This document shows positions 48,144-59,984 of a stretch of DNA of 64,000 bases, piece by piece. The DNA comes from Scytalidium lignicola. Taxonomy: Eukaryota > Ascomycota > Leotiomycetes. The stretch covers positions 62,001 to 126,000 of the forward strand of contig NCSJ02000006.1 of NCBI GenBank assembly GCA_002812745.2, given 5' to 3'. Position numbers and translations under genes: made by a program. The notes beneath the pieces are model-generated. The model searched no databases. It worked only from the letters and a program-made list of their open reading frames with translations, and was not told where the DNA came from. The stretch's first letter is position 1. Every line of letters begins with the position of its first letter.

Positions 48144-49549
48144 ATGTCTACACCGCCAGGAGATGGCAAGCTCAGTGCAGCTGCCAGCAAGGCATTCCCA
48201 CACATCGACCTAGATGGCCACAACCTACCTCCATCACCAGCTCCCTCAAGTCCAAGAAACGGAAGAAAATATGCATTGGCCACCGAGCTGGTATATACAG
48301 AGAGCAAAGATCAATATGGTGCTTCGAGCATGCCAATTTATCAATCCGCTACATTCAAACAGAGGGCTGCTGGTGGAGGTGCAGAATATGATTATACTCG
48401 GTCAGGTAATCCTACTCGGACTCATTTAGAGCGTCACCTTGCGAAAATTATGAATGCAACTAGAGCTTTAGTTGTTGGGTCAGGGATGGGGGCTTTGGAT
48501 GTTATCACAAGAATTCTTCGTCCCGGAGATGAAGTTATTACTGGAGATGACTTATATGGCGGAACCAACCGTCTGTTGACATACTTATCTAACGTCAATG
48601 GCATCATTGTACATCACGTTGATACTACTTCACCAGAGAGTGTGAAGAATGTAGTGTCAGAAAAGACGGCTATGGTTCTGCTAGAAACCCCAACAAATCC
48701 GTTAATCAAGATCGTCGACATTCCGACAATTGCAAAAATGGCTCACAGTATAAACGAAAAAGTCTTAGTCGTGGTTGACAACACTATGCTCTCACCAATG
48801 CTTGCCAACCCTCTAGACCTCGGTGCAGATATTGTCTACGAGTCAGGGACGAAATACCTTTCTGGCCATCATGATATTATGGCTGGTGTATTAGCTGTGA
48901 ATGATCCTGCACTTGGAGATAAAATGTATTTCACTATCAACGCTACAGGTTGCGGACTTGCTCCAAATGATGCATTCCTTCTGATGAGAGGCATTAAAAC
49001 ACTCGCAATCAGGATGGAGAAGCAGCAAGCGAATGCACAGGCTATCGCTGAATTCTTAGAAGCCCGTGGATTCCGTGTACGATATCCTGGTCTCAAGTCT
49101 CACCCACAATACGATTTGCATTGGAGCATGGCACGCGGCGCGGGCGCCGTCCTGTCCTTTGAGACTGGTGATGTGACTCTTTCTGAGCGAATTGTCGAAG
49201 CTACTAGGTTATGGGGTATCAGTGTGAGTTTTGGTTGCGTCAACAGTTTGATCAGTATGCCATGCCAAATGAGCCACGCTAGCATAGATGCAAAGACACG
49301 AAAGGAAAGGCAGATGCCCGAGGATATTATTAGGCTATGTGTTGGGATTGAGGATGTAGATGATTTAATAGATGATCTAAGCAGAGCAGTAAGTTATATG
49401 GCATTATCATTAATGATATGCGTACTAATACCCTGCAGCTTGTTCAAGCTGGCGCCGTGACAGTAACATTGGATGGTATCCATGCAAAACCATATCCTAG
49501 CACTTCTGAAGAGTCAGAGGTGTCGGAAGCATCAGAAACAGTTTTGTGA
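48144..49549 (+). CDS. STR3: Cystathionine beta-lyase
   Basis: This PLP enzyme cleaves cystathionine to homocysteine in methionine synthesis. Exons are 48144-49388 and 49439-49549, giving 451 residues. The Cys/Met-metabolism fold is complete: YDYTRSGNPTRTHLE, GSGMGALDVITR, DDLYGGTNRLL, ETPTNPL and VVVDNTM. The PLP lysine lies in ESGTKYLSGHHD. The C-terminal exon adds VQAGAVTVTLDG and a Ser/Glu-rich tail. A cystathionine gamma-lyase or gamma-synthase would share the fold. The N-terminal LATELVYTESKDQYGASSMPIYQSATF is typical of fungal beta-lyases, so I favour that. Confidence 0.88.
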
Positions 49550-50223
49550 AAAGGGGAAAGGGCTTAATTTTCATGCATTTTACAGGCGTCAAGGCGTTCG
49601 GGCTACCAAATTTAGGTGAAGGAAGTCGATCTCCTAAATTCAAAAGTTATATCTATGAACTTCATTTAAAACCATTCATAGAATAAATGGAATGGAGCTT
49701 CAGCTCTTCGTGGCAAAGATTATAATACATATCTTATAAAAAGCAAACAACTGCAGAAAACGAGAATAGCTTAATCCTGGAATTTTGTGTCCTTTCCCCT
49801 CCATTGCATTCCAGGGACAGGCCAAGCACTTTTTACAGCAAGCTTTCCTTCCATAGATATCTACAATATGCATTTACGGGATATTCAATTAAATATTGTC
49901 TAAAATCAAAGTAACGAGAAATTCATGATGCCATCAAGTACGAGCTAGAGAGAAATCTCATCACATAACTAAAATCGAAGAAGGTGAAGGGCCAGTGTAT
50001 ATTCCGATTTCCAGAAATAGTCAATAAGAAATCTATGACTGTTTCCAGCAGGGCTGTTTTACAGGTAATATGTTGGTCATCATTCCTCTAGACGCATATA
50101 GACCGACCATTCCAAATGGAACAAATATGATATTAATATTCCATATCAGCTTTACTACAGCCGTCAATAGGATACTCCAATCCCATTTCTCGCATGCCCT
50201 CTAGCGCTCAAGTCTATTCCCAC
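49550..50223. other. Intergenic region between STR3 and SNU13
   Basis: About 670 bp between convergent stops. It is AT-rich with no supported gene. Confidence 0.5.
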
Positions 50224-50769
50224 TTAGATCATAAGCCTCTCGATCTTATCCTTCAGCTCTCTAATCTGTCCCATGAGGTCAGAGGCTTCGTTAGTTGTAA
50301 TTGAGCATGCAATTACAGCACGGCTAACACCGCAGGCTCTACCACTACTAGCAGTCAGTTATCATTGATTAGAATAAACATAAAAATGATTTCCTTACAG
50401 GGCCTGTTTGCTGGGAACAAAGACATATGGAACATTCTATAGATGACTGGTTAGAATAGTTCTTTCTCATTTATTTTGAATAAAATCCGTACCTTGTCTT
50501 CAGCTAGGAGCGGCAGATGGAGTAAAATAGCCAAAGGCGAAGCGTCTGCAGCTAAGACGACGACTTCTGCGATACCACGATTAAGTGTCTTTGTAGCCTC
50601 ATTTGCTCCCTTTTTCAGCTGGCGGTAATGAGAGCTTTGCTGCACAAGATCCAGAATAGACTGCGTAAGAGCCTCGTCGGCGAGGGGCCAAGCTATAAAA
50701 TTTGTTAGGTTTTTGTTAGGTAGAGAAGGGAAAGAACAGAGACTCACCGGCACTAGCTTGATCGTTCAT
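50224..50769 (-). CDS. SNU13: U4 snRNP and box C/D snoRNP protein Snu13
   Basis: Snu13 (human 15.5K) binds kink-turn RNA in U4 snRNA and box C/D snoRNAs in the nucleus. Exons encode MNDQASA, then [39 protein letters not shown] and [17 protein letters not shown]. After further short introns [32 protein letters not shown] and the C-terminal helix follow, about 126 residues. The L7Ae-type RNA-binding signature ([10 protein letters not shown]) is intact. Introns near 50.35 kb, 50.45 kb and 50.7 kb hide the ends from simple ORF calls. Confidence 0.95.
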
Positions 50770-51552
50770 GTTGAAATATTGGTTTTGCGATAGGGTTCAC
50801 TGCCTCGGCACTGGCTCGCCCTTTATGAAGTTGTATGGGGGAGGTTGGTGAAGATGCTAGATTGAATTTTGAATATTTTGATGCAAATAGAAAAGTTACT
50901 TTACGAGATTGGCGTCAGACTATCCTGTTTTCGGTTAGAACAAATTTGCACATGACGCTAACAAGGACCTTTTCACGCTATCGAAAACGCATGCCTTATC
51001 GTTTATCGCTCTCTACTGGTACCAAACGATAGATAGTGTTATACTTTCTGGATTTTCTTCTATTTTATAGGCTAAAGTGTTACAAGCTAATAATATATAG
51101 GACCTAATTCAACACTCTCCGGTAATGGCGACTATATTCATGTGCCCATCTTCACTATGTTATGTAGACTGCCTTCAACTTTAGTTTAATTACTTAAATT
51201 TTGTGTCTTAGTTGGTCTTTGTGCCACCAAAGTACTATATGCAAAGATTGTAGAACGGTAAGATATATTTAATGGCGTAGATTTAAGCTTAGCCATCAAA
51301 ATACCCAAGAGCACTTTCTATCTAAAGCAAAAAGCGCCACGAAGTATCAGGAACCACAGCTTTGCATGGCAATCTGATTTCTCTTAAGTAGTTTCAGTCA
51401 AAGACTTACGAGCTAAGGAGTATCTTTTAAAAAGCCTTAATTGTCATATACTGATAATAATGCTACAATAATCCAACAACGGACTCCAGAAAATGCACAT
51501 GTTTAAAGACATGATGAAAGTGTTAAAACTTCAAGTCACTTAGCCATGACAC
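50770..51552. other. Intergenic region between SNU13 start and TMS1 stop
   Basis: About 780 bp with the SNU13 promoter. A 65-codon plus-strand frame at 50835 has no gene-like features. Confidence 0.5.
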
Positions 51553-53098
51553 CTATGCGATGTCAAACCGGTCTGGTAGAATAATAGGCGCAACGAGAGT
51601 CCACACATAGATCGCATAGCACACCCAAGCACTCACGATCTTGACCCAACTCGCCCAGTACGTCCTTCCAACTGGAGCAAAATCATTTCCATCCTTGGTC
51701 GATTCTTCGAAATTCATTGTCAACAAGGTAGCTACCCAAGTAGTTGCAAGGAAGAAAATAACATGGAACAAGGCGTAGTTGTATTGTGTAGAACTCCTCT
51801 CATCATCTTTGGAGGTGTGTCCACCATCGCTGTCGTCATCATCATCCAAAAGCGCATCAGCGGGCAGACTACCTTCTTCAACAGCCTGGCGAAGAGCCGC
51901 TGCGCGCATCTCACGACGACTATCTGGTTGTTGAGTAACAAGGTCATGCTCGTCATCATCTGGCAATTTGATACTCTTCCCATTCCCTCCAAGTGCGACT
52001 CCTTGTGTTGCAGCTCTCGTTGTGGTATATGCAACTGTCAGCATAGTGACAATGGCACCGATGACGATCGATGTTGTGCGCGTTCCCTGTGCTCGAATAA
52101 GAGGATTGCAGTGCTTGTCATCTGGCTCCATGGAAACCGCAGACATTGTGAGATACGTGCAGTATACAGCGACCATAGCTGACTGAGCTAGTCCTGCTCG
52201 TGGGTTATATTCTTGAATCGCAGGATGAACTGAAACAGCGGATACAATGATGAAAAATATTAGGTTGAGAGTAATAGCGGTTTGGTTCATCGAGCAGCCG
52301 CTTGAAGCAAAGAAGATATACTGAATAATCGTCATCGCTATAGACGCGGCGTACATTCCCAAAGTAGATCCAATAAGGACCCCTCTCCAGAAGCGAGAAT
52401 CTGTATTGTCGATTTGTTCCAAACAATATTCGGCCCAGGTGTGTGCAAGATCGACCAAAAGGATCAGACCAAGGAGGAGAAAGAGGGTAGCTCCAGAAAA
52501 TGCGATATAATTTCCCCACAGCATGAAGAAGCCATCGGGAATAAGGAAGGAGAGAACAATCAGCGCTAGCCATGCGATGATTTTAGGCCCCCAGAAGCCG
52601 TTCTGAATACTTGCTCGAGGATTTTTGGATGAGTTGACACCTAGTAAAAGAAGAGCCATGATCAAGTGGAAGATGCCAAGGGCGAAATTGATCCGATGAA
52701 CCGCAACCCATCCATAACACTCTCCTTCGGGACAACTGATTTTCATGTAATCAAGAGTTAAATGCTGAAGCTTGTTGATGGCCCATGGCGTAAGCATAAT
52801 CCAGGAGAGGGTCGAGTTGACAAGAAGGATAAGAGCGTAGGCAATACGAGTGGCAACGCTGTCCGAGAATCAGTAACTTCAACTTTTAACAAGATGGCAA
52901 ATAATCCTTACCTGTTACCACACTTTCCACAAGCACTGCATACTGCAGAACATGTCGCTGCACCACAACAGCTCCCCGCGAATGTCAAAACCTGCGACAG
53001 AAGGTTAATCATGTTTCGATGACCTCATAATAACAAAGATAGCATACAGTTCCTATGCTTGGCACAGCAAGCAGCGGTATAGAGAGTAATGCGCCCAT
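51553..53098 (-). CDS. TMS1: Serinc/TDE1-family membrane protein Tms1
   Basis: This is a vacuolar or plasma-membrane Serinc-family protein, linked to serine-lipid distribution. The first exon, 53098-53048, encodes MGALLSIPLLAVPSIGT. The second starts at 52991 with the Cys-rich block SCCGAATCSAVCSACGKCG. The third gives SVATRIAYALILLVNSTLSW and the long exon to the stop. About ten membrane helices are visible, including WGVLI- and NYIAFSGATLF-type segments. The lumenal CPEGECYGWVAVHRINFA, the variable acidic loop DDDDDSDGG and the C-terminal WVKIVSAWVCYAIYVWTLVAP follow. It is head-to-head with MCH1. Confidence 0.94.
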
Positions 53099-53506
53099 GT
53101 TGGCGATAGCTTATCCCGAAAGATGACTTATGGCAGTGGGCGAAAGATGCCGTACCTTTGATGAGTTCGAGAACTGTTCGGCCGTTTGCCTAGAGGATGT
53201 TATCCGCGCGGCTGTTCCACATCAGTAACACAACCATGCCAGTGCAGCACTAGTCTTAACCTGGCTAAAGCCGATGCCGGACCTCGTAGATAAGGGTAAA
53301 ACGGCAGCTTCCTTAATCGTAAATGTCAACTCCCCATCTTTCAACATCGTGACACCTACCAAGTTCAATTCGGTCGTTTTAGGCCGTCACTGTTGCAGCA
53401 GTAACTGTGACTTATTATTTTGGAGATTTCTAAATTTCCTTATTTTCGCAATGAGAAGCAGTTAAACCTTTTATCTTTCTACGTCACCCAGGACGATACC
53501 GCCGAT
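53099..53506. promoter_or_regulatory. Shared upstream region of TMS1 and MCH1
   Basis: A 408-bp divergent interval. No distinct motif is seen. Confidence 0.45.
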
Positions 53507-55431
53507 ATGTCGGAAAGATCGCACCGAAGAGCGAGGATCGTGTCGAGTATTGCGGCGACGGTCATATCACTGGCATGCGGAACTAATGTGCGTTGGGTAT
53601 AATTCTTTCCAATGCCAAATACTTACAATATCAGTATGTGTATTCAGCATGGGCCCCTCAGTTCGCTGAGAAGTTAAAGCTGTCGTCCACGCAAAGTAAC
53701 CTCATAGTAAGGCCCGTTTATGCCCAATTATCTCATACTATTCTGATTAACTAGGGACTGGCTGGTAACTTGGGGATGTATTCTTTGGGGATACCTGTAG
53801 GGATGTTCATTGATTCTAAAGGACCGCGTCTAGCTGTAATGGCTGGGGCCTTCTTTCTTGGATGCGGTTATTTTCCACTACATCAGGCCTTCGATAACGG
53901 TAACGGTTCAGTTCCCCTATTATCTTTCTTTTCCTTCTTAACTGGCTGGGGTGGCTGCATGGCTTTCGCTGCCGCAGTCAAGACTTCTGCACTTAATTGG
54001 CCTCATCATAGAGGAACAGCAACTGCGTTTCCGTTGGCCGCATTTGGACTAAGCGCCTTCTTTTTCTCTGTTTTTGGAGAATTTGTCTTTCCCGGCTCGA
54101 CAGGGCACTTCTTGATGCTGTTATCATACGGAACTTTTGGTCTAGTTTTTGTGTCCTTTTTCTTCCTGCGAGTGTTACCACACACGTCATATACGAGCTT
54201 GCCAACGAGTGAAGGACGAGAAAGAACCGATTCAAATGTACTGCGGAGGACAAAATCAGAGGAGAGCAAGCACCGTGGACGGGTCTCAGTTGAACAAGGT
54301 ATGTCTATCTTTACAATCCCATATTCCGAGGGCGAAGACATCCTAAATCAATAAGCTGCAGAGGATGAGGCACCTTCTGGCGTCATGGCCGGAACGGACG
54401 AGACCTCCTCCTTGATGTCTACATCCTCATCCTCGGCCCTAAATGATGTCATTGTACACGGCGTCATTGATGAAGAGAACCATATTGATAAGGATCATTC
54501 ACATCGTGTAGACATTCGGGGGTTAAAGATGATCAAGCATCCTGCATTTTGGCAACTATTTGCACTGATGGGGATATTGGCTGGTATTGGTTTAATGACT
54601 ATCAAGTAAGCTATCACTCTACTTTCGAAAAATGTTTTTTGTCTCCATAGGCTCTCAAGCTAAACGGAGCAATTACTTTTGTTAATCAATACTAACACCT
54701 ATATCACGCAGCAACGTTGGTAATGATGTAAGTTGATTTAATCGAGCTCATGAACTAGCGCGCTAATTGAAGCAGGCAACTGCGTTATGGAGACATTACG
54801 ATGATTCTGTCACTGATGAGTTTATTATAAGACGACAAGCAATGCATGTCTCTATTCTATCAGTTTGCAGCTTTCTAGGTCGTCTATGCAGCGGTAAGCT
54901 AGGCAATAATACTAATTTAACACTTACTAATTGCAAATAGGAGTCGGATCGGATCTACTTGTCAAGGTTTTTCATGCCAATCGTTTGTGGTGCCTGGTGA
55001 TAGCCTCCCTCATCTTCCTTGCAACCCAGCTCTTCGCTCTTAACATTGAGAATCCGCATTTTCTCGGTCTTGTGTCAGGCCTTTCGGGCCTTGGATATGG
55101 CCTGTTGTTCGGATGTTTCCCCTCAGTTGTTGCAGAAGCGTTTGGCGTCCACGGCCTTAGTACAAACTGGGGTTTTATGACATTAGCGCCTATTATATCA
55201 GGCAATATATTCAACCTTTTCTACGGAATGGTCTATGATGGACACAGTGTTGTGCTACCCGGAGGCGAGCGGCAGTGTACAGAAGGGCTACACTGCTACC
55301 GAAGTGCTTATTTGGTTACTGTGGTTGCTTGTATTCTGGGACTGATCCTTAGCCTTTACAGTATCCATTATAGACATCAACAGGATCAGTTAGAAGCGGG
55401 ATCGAAGGATTTGGAAGATAGGTCAGCGTGA
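53507..55431 (+). CDS. MCH1: MFS transporter Mch1 (monocarboxylate-type)
   Basis: Mch1 is a vacuolar MFS protein of the nodulin-like group; yeast Mch1 does not transport the expected monocarboxylates and its substrate is unknown. Seven or more exons begin 53507-53587, 53635-53706 and 53755 onward. The start SIAATVISLACGTNYVYSAW leads into GNLGMYSLGIPVGMFIDSKG and SALNWPHHRGTATAFPLAAF, all typical of fungal Mch1. A charged central loop separates two six-helix halves. One internal exon is only 16 nt (54712-54727, NVGND), lying between INN and ATALWRHYDD. The second half includes SGLGYGLLFGCFPSVVAE. Length is near 570 residues. Confidence 0.9.
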
Positions 55432-55794
55432 TTTTAAAATATATTACAATTGTTTCATTTTATAAGATGAACGGTTCGGGTACATAATTCAAAAGGACCG
55501 CTTTCTCAGGGTCCGATAGATTGCTGCAACATTTTAGAGGTATTACCATATAGAGCTAGATTATCATCGTAGGAAACAGCACGGGCACTTGTTTTGATTT
55601 CCGATATAAACCTGTTATTTCTGTCCTATAAACAATTTCCATATACACCTTATTCTTAAACTACAAAAAGATCCTATGACCCAGATGTTCTCATGCTTCA
55701 GCCTGTGCCTGTCCATCAATTACGATCCGTTGGTCCCACAGTCGCATATAATGACAAAATCAAGTCTAGACCATTGGCCACTGTATGAAATGAG
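55432..55794. other. Intergenic region between convergent MCH1 and SRF1-like genes
   Basis: About 360 bp between two stop codons. No gene is seen. Confidence 0.5.
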
Positions 55795-57242
55795 CTATTG
55801 ACTCTCTTCACGACCACCTACACGCTCCACTAACCTAAATATAGAATTAGCATACTAAAGGAATTCGGAATATGCAATAAAACATACCGGAAGATGCTGA
55901 CTGTAAACGTCAAGCCCCATGCAATTAACGCAGCCATCAAAATCCCACATAGAGCCTTAACTCTGCCGCATATAACGAGATTATAGCCGTTTGTGCTTAC
56001 AGTACAACTCCCGTTATTGTCGGTTAAAGCAGCGAAAGCCAGCGCCAAATTGGATGATTCGAAAATGATAAAAAAGAGATCTAAAAGAACGAGCCGAATC
56101 TTCGCTTTTGGTGATCGGAGACCTAAAGGTTTTCCCGTATACTCATCCCAGGTAATGTAAAGGATATATGGCACAGCCACGATATCCACGACAATGGCCA
56201 TGGTAGTAGAAGGGTTCTGAGAATATTTGTACTTATGTGACAAGTGGTAAACGGATGCTGAAAGGCCAAGGGCAATTGCGGATGTGCAGAGGACAACCAG
56301 TCTAAACATCAAGGGGACGAGGGGGTGCATAAGGAGTATGTGCTAAAATTCATATTAGTAATGTCTCATTGTATCGCTGCTTAGCTTGGAATTTACCTGG
56401 ATACGTCTGGCTAATGTTCTCCTCTTCTTCTTACTATGGAGGTAACCAAGCGCATTCTCTGAGCCATCGGCACTACTAATATCACCTCGCCATGGTCTTT
56501 GATATCCAGGCGTCTGTTGTTCTAGGAAGCCCGGCTCAACTTTCTCTCCTGCTTCTTCTAACGAAGGCCCATACATCGAAGCTTGGACGTAGGTTCTCCA
56601 TGTCGAAGACTGCGCAGCAGGAGCCCGCACAATGATTGGATCTCTATCTCGGGCATGATCCCATTTTCTCCCTCTCTCAGGCTCACGGTGTCCAACACCA
56701 AAAAACCCGGTCTCCTTCCTTCCCTCGGTTCCATGCGATACGTCGTCGTAGTTATCGATGTAGCCATCTTGAGATACCCTTCTTGTAGGTTTCTTGGTAT
56801 TGTAGTGGTGTTCTGCGGAATGAGTTTTGTGTGGAGAAGATAGGAGACTAGCAGCGGGGTTGTTCATGTATTCGAGATCGTCGTCATCGTCTTCCACCGA
56901 GTCTATCCAGGCTTTTCAAGACATTAACAACCATTGCTTATACCCTAGGCCTATATGAAACTTACGCGGTAAGGTTCGGACATTTTGCTGAGCTATACGG
57001 TTTGCAATATTTGTGCTTTTAGAAGATTGAGTCTCGCGAGAGGAAGACGATCCAGTCTTGGGTCGGAAGCTAGGGAAGTTCTGTCCTGGATTTAGCGCAG
57101 CATAAAAAGGAGCCTTTGAGGAAGCATTTGAGGATCCTGCGCGCTGTCTACGATTAGGGGATCCATCTGGCAAGATGTGGTGTGCGTCCAGGGTAAAACT
57201 TGGGCTGGTGGGGCTTCTGGTAGGAGAACCTAAGCCAGCCAT
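55795..57242 (-). CDS. Membrane protein like Srf1, regulator of phospholipase D
   Basis: Yeast Srf1 activates phospholipase D Spo14. I read a hydrophilic N-terminal half (MAGLGSPTRSPTSPSFTL..., with an acidic EDDDDDLEYMNNPAA stretch). It is followed by RRIQHILLMHPLVPLMFRLV, then four membrane helices with MAIVVDIVAVPYILYITWDE, YTGKPLGLRSPKAKIRLVLL and DLFFIIFESSNLALAF. A last intron near 55.83-55.89 kb joins to a tail VERVGGREESQ, with TAG at 55795-55797. The start may be ATG 57242. The frame stays open 47 nt further upstream to a possible splice acceptor, so an upstream exon is possible. The family is likely, the exact name less so. Confidence 0.72.
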
Positions 57243-57743
57243 GGAAACGTAGGAATTGAGGGAGGTGTCAGACGCTGCGTAATTCCGCAACTAGAATATA
57301 TGGAAGGGTGTGGCAGTAAGGTTTGAGACTCATTTGGGAAGTCCCTATACATGCCAGCTAAGAGAGCGTTAGAAAGAAGGAAATAACAGTGTGTCGAGAC
57401 ATTGGTTGTCGCCTTTAGCTAAGCCGCGATTACACAATGAGCTGACAGTGTATTTAAGGTTGCCAAGATTCGAGACCAAAGCTCGAGCCAGCTGCGTCAT
57501 CGTTACTACTCTAAGTGCAGAACCTCTCCCTCGTGCTGAAACTTATGGTTGATGTTTTAAGGTGATTTTCCCACGACCAATTCTTAATTTAAAGCGACAT
57601 ATATATATCGCCACGCCTTAACGAGTCTGTTACTCCTTGTAGACTGTTAGAGCTTCGAGAATATACTGCTGTGTCACAGCAATGCCTCAAAATTAGCACG
57701 CTTTCGACCGCATATCGTCGGCAGGCTAACGAAAAGAGAGACA
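57243..57743. promoter_or_regulatory. Shared upstream region of SRF1-like and K+/H+ exchange genes
   Basis: A 501-bp divergent interval. A short AT repeat lies near 57599-57608. If SRF1-like has an upstream exon, it lies here. Confidence 0.4.
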
Positions 57744-58655
57744 ATGCGACTGTTACTTCTCCCCATATCCACACGAAGGACGCTCTTATACTGCCAGCGA
57801 GCCAATGCTCATGTTAAAGAGCCGCAAACCTTGGTGGACAAAGTTACAATAAGGGCAGCCAATTTATGGACGAGCTGGGAGAAAAAGGACGCAGGATGGC
57901 AGNAAAAAAGTGGTGGACTATGGGAATAAAGCGCTGCAAAGGATACCATATGAAGAGTGGGGACTGAAGTCCATCCCCCCGTTGTCAACGCGCCGACAGA
58001 GGGAGGAATTGGGGAGTAAACAAAAGGTTACAGTATCATTTCCGTCGAGCTTGATCCCAGAGGAGCAGCTTTCGGAAGTCTTGAAGACCCTAGCCACAGA
58101 GAGGCAGGGGCTGCATAGAAAGACGATGATGTGGTGTTTTGTTGGAATGCCTATTACCGCCCCTATAGCATTAATCCCCGTGTGAGTTGTTTTCACCTGG
58201 TCAGGTTGGTCTAAAATATGCTAATTGCTAGTAGAATTCCAAACCTGCCATTTTTTTACCTCGTATTCCGAGCGTGGTCCCATTGGAGAGCATTGGCTGG
58301 TTCCAAGCACCTCGAATTCCTTCTTAATAAAAACCTACTCGCACCACAACCGTCACGCATCCTAGATGAGATCTATTCCAGAGGCAAACCGGATTTCGGT
58401 GCGAAAACAAATCTGAAAGTGGGTCAAATCGCGCCGGAGCGTGGTGTGCCAAAGGGACCAAATTGGGCAACCGAGCAAGAGGTAATGGTACTACGCAAAG
58501 AGGATGCTAAACAAATCTCTCAGGCGTTGGAAGTCCCCGAGCTTGAGATAGAGCTCGGCCGGGCAGTATGGCAGGTTCGGAGGATACTCAAGGCGCAGGA
58601 AGCGCTTGTCGAGGAAAAAAAGGATTTGAATAAAGCAGGTTCGGAGCGACCATAA
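57744..58655 (+). CDS. Mitochondrial K+/H+ exchange-related protein, frame broken by an N
   Basis: This is a relative of yeast YDL183C, an inner-membrane protein linked to mitochondrial K+/H+ exchange. Exons are 57744-58181 and 58235-58655, about 286 residues. The Arg-rich start MRLLLLPISTRRTLLY looks like a mitochondrial presequence. Two conserved hydrophobic parts meet at the intron: MMWCFVGMPITAPIALIPV and NLPFFYLVFRAWSHWRAL. The C-terminal helix is charged. The N at 57903, left of six As, separates DAGWQ from KKVVDYGNKALQRIPYEEW in another frame. Both sides fit the family, so an uncertain run length is likely. It is head-to-head with the SRF1-like gene. Confidence 0.83.
57903..57903. other. 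Ambiguous base left of an A6 run, in the K+/H+ exchange gene
   Basis: A single N precedes six As; the frame changes across it. Confidence 0.9.
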
Positions 58656-58856
58656 AAGGATGGCAACCAGCGCGGGGCTGGATGTAGATTATGATATGAC
58701 ATACGATTAGAACTCTCATAAACCCACCTCAATAGACCAGGTTTTTTTGCAACGATATCAGTTTTCCCTTACTACGACCGCGTTTACAAGGTCCTAATGA
58801 TGTTGTATTCTCAGTAATATATGTGTGCAACCCCCCACAAAATGTACGGATGCAGT

Positions 58857-58857
58857 N
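58857..58857. other. Ambiguous base left of a C5 run
   Basis: A single N precedes five Cs in non-coding sequence. Confidence 0.9.
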
Positions 58858-59693
58858 CCCCCATGCATCCGACCACTACCCCAAGAAGTATGATTAATAA
58901 TTAATATACTTGAAATTTATCTTAAGTTTTTTTTAAAAAATCATTTTAAAGTTTATAATCTCTAGAATTCCATCAAATTATGACATTTAAAGAAAATTGC
59001 AATTGAAATCGTGTATTTGCAGTAAATTTAGACTTAGAAGTTTCGTAGGCGATTCGCGCAAATCGCACAATATTCGACGTGGTGTCGGTCGGAAACATAA
59101 TTTAATCTATTCTGACCGTAGCAGCGTCATATTATGACCCGACCCGATGCTATGCACGAAATATCGGAGAAATACAAAAGAGGGCATGCCTACCTCCAGC
59201 CCCCCTGGAGCAATGTGAAATGCTGTGTGTCTCAAAATAGGCTAATTTTGCGAGGTAGAAAACTAGCATGAAGTTGATACGTTGATAGCGGTAGTGCCCA
59301 TGGATGATGCTCTAATCCTTACGGAGTAGATGCTTTTTTCCCTTCTTTTCCCTCCTCGCTCGCCTGTGCCCCACAGACAAGCGACTCGTGCGAGTAAGTG
59401 TGCGAGTGCGAGACCCTAGCTTCAAAGGCCCCAAAAGTTGCAGGTATTTTTTTTCTTAATTCAACTTTGGTTAAGGCGAGGGATTGTTGGATTGTTACGT
59501 TTGGGCACACCTAACTTTGGTTGAACAGCCGTTGTCCTGACCCACCTGTATACACCTCTACACGGTCACGAAAAGATATCAGGCGTTGTTTGGAATGATA
59601 CAGGAAAGTGGTAATTAGCAGGAGTTAGGTCGGAGGTAACAAAAAGATTTGATTAGACCCATTCCATTCCAACCATCCAGCAGCCTTTCTGTT

Positions 59694-59708
59694 CCCCCCC
59701 CCCCCCCC
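59694..59708. repeat. Run of 15 C
   Basis: Fifteen consecutive Cs, about 280 bp upstream of the DUF3716 gene start. The length may vary between strains or be misread. Confidence 0.85.
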
Positions 59709-59984
59709 GGCCTTGTGCTCCGTCTACGGCCTAGCAGCCTTTGCCCCCAAAGGCCTCAGCCTATTCCATCGCCTGCTTACTCTCGGAGTTTTCTTCCCAG
59801 ATTAGCAGCTGGCCTAAGCGTTTCAGAGATCGCCGGTCACAGTGCTCCATCGCCTGCAGGACCAGCAACCGACAGGGATTGCGACTTTATTTCACTAATT
59901 TGTCCCAAGATGCTAAACCATTCCAACATCCGCGCGTCTCGCAAATTCTAAACCCCCAAGGCGCCGAAAGCTGCGGAGACTACT

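Larger units (their letters stand above)
58656..59984. other. Gene-poor region with AT-rich block and poly-C run
   Basis: About 1.3 kb. An AT-rich block spans about 58890-59000. An N at 58857 precedes five Cs. A run of 15 Cs lies at 59694-59708, in the likely leader of the next gene. Several frames at 59.6-60.0 kb are Pro/Ser-rich through this run and are not supported as genes. Confidence 0.5.

Noticed and set aside
5449..58655. Pseudogene status for RRN7, VPS52, ARG2, MCD4 and the K+/H+ exchange gene
   Set aside because: Each frame break coincides with an N beside a homopolymer and the protein is conserved on both sides, which points to sequence uncertainty.
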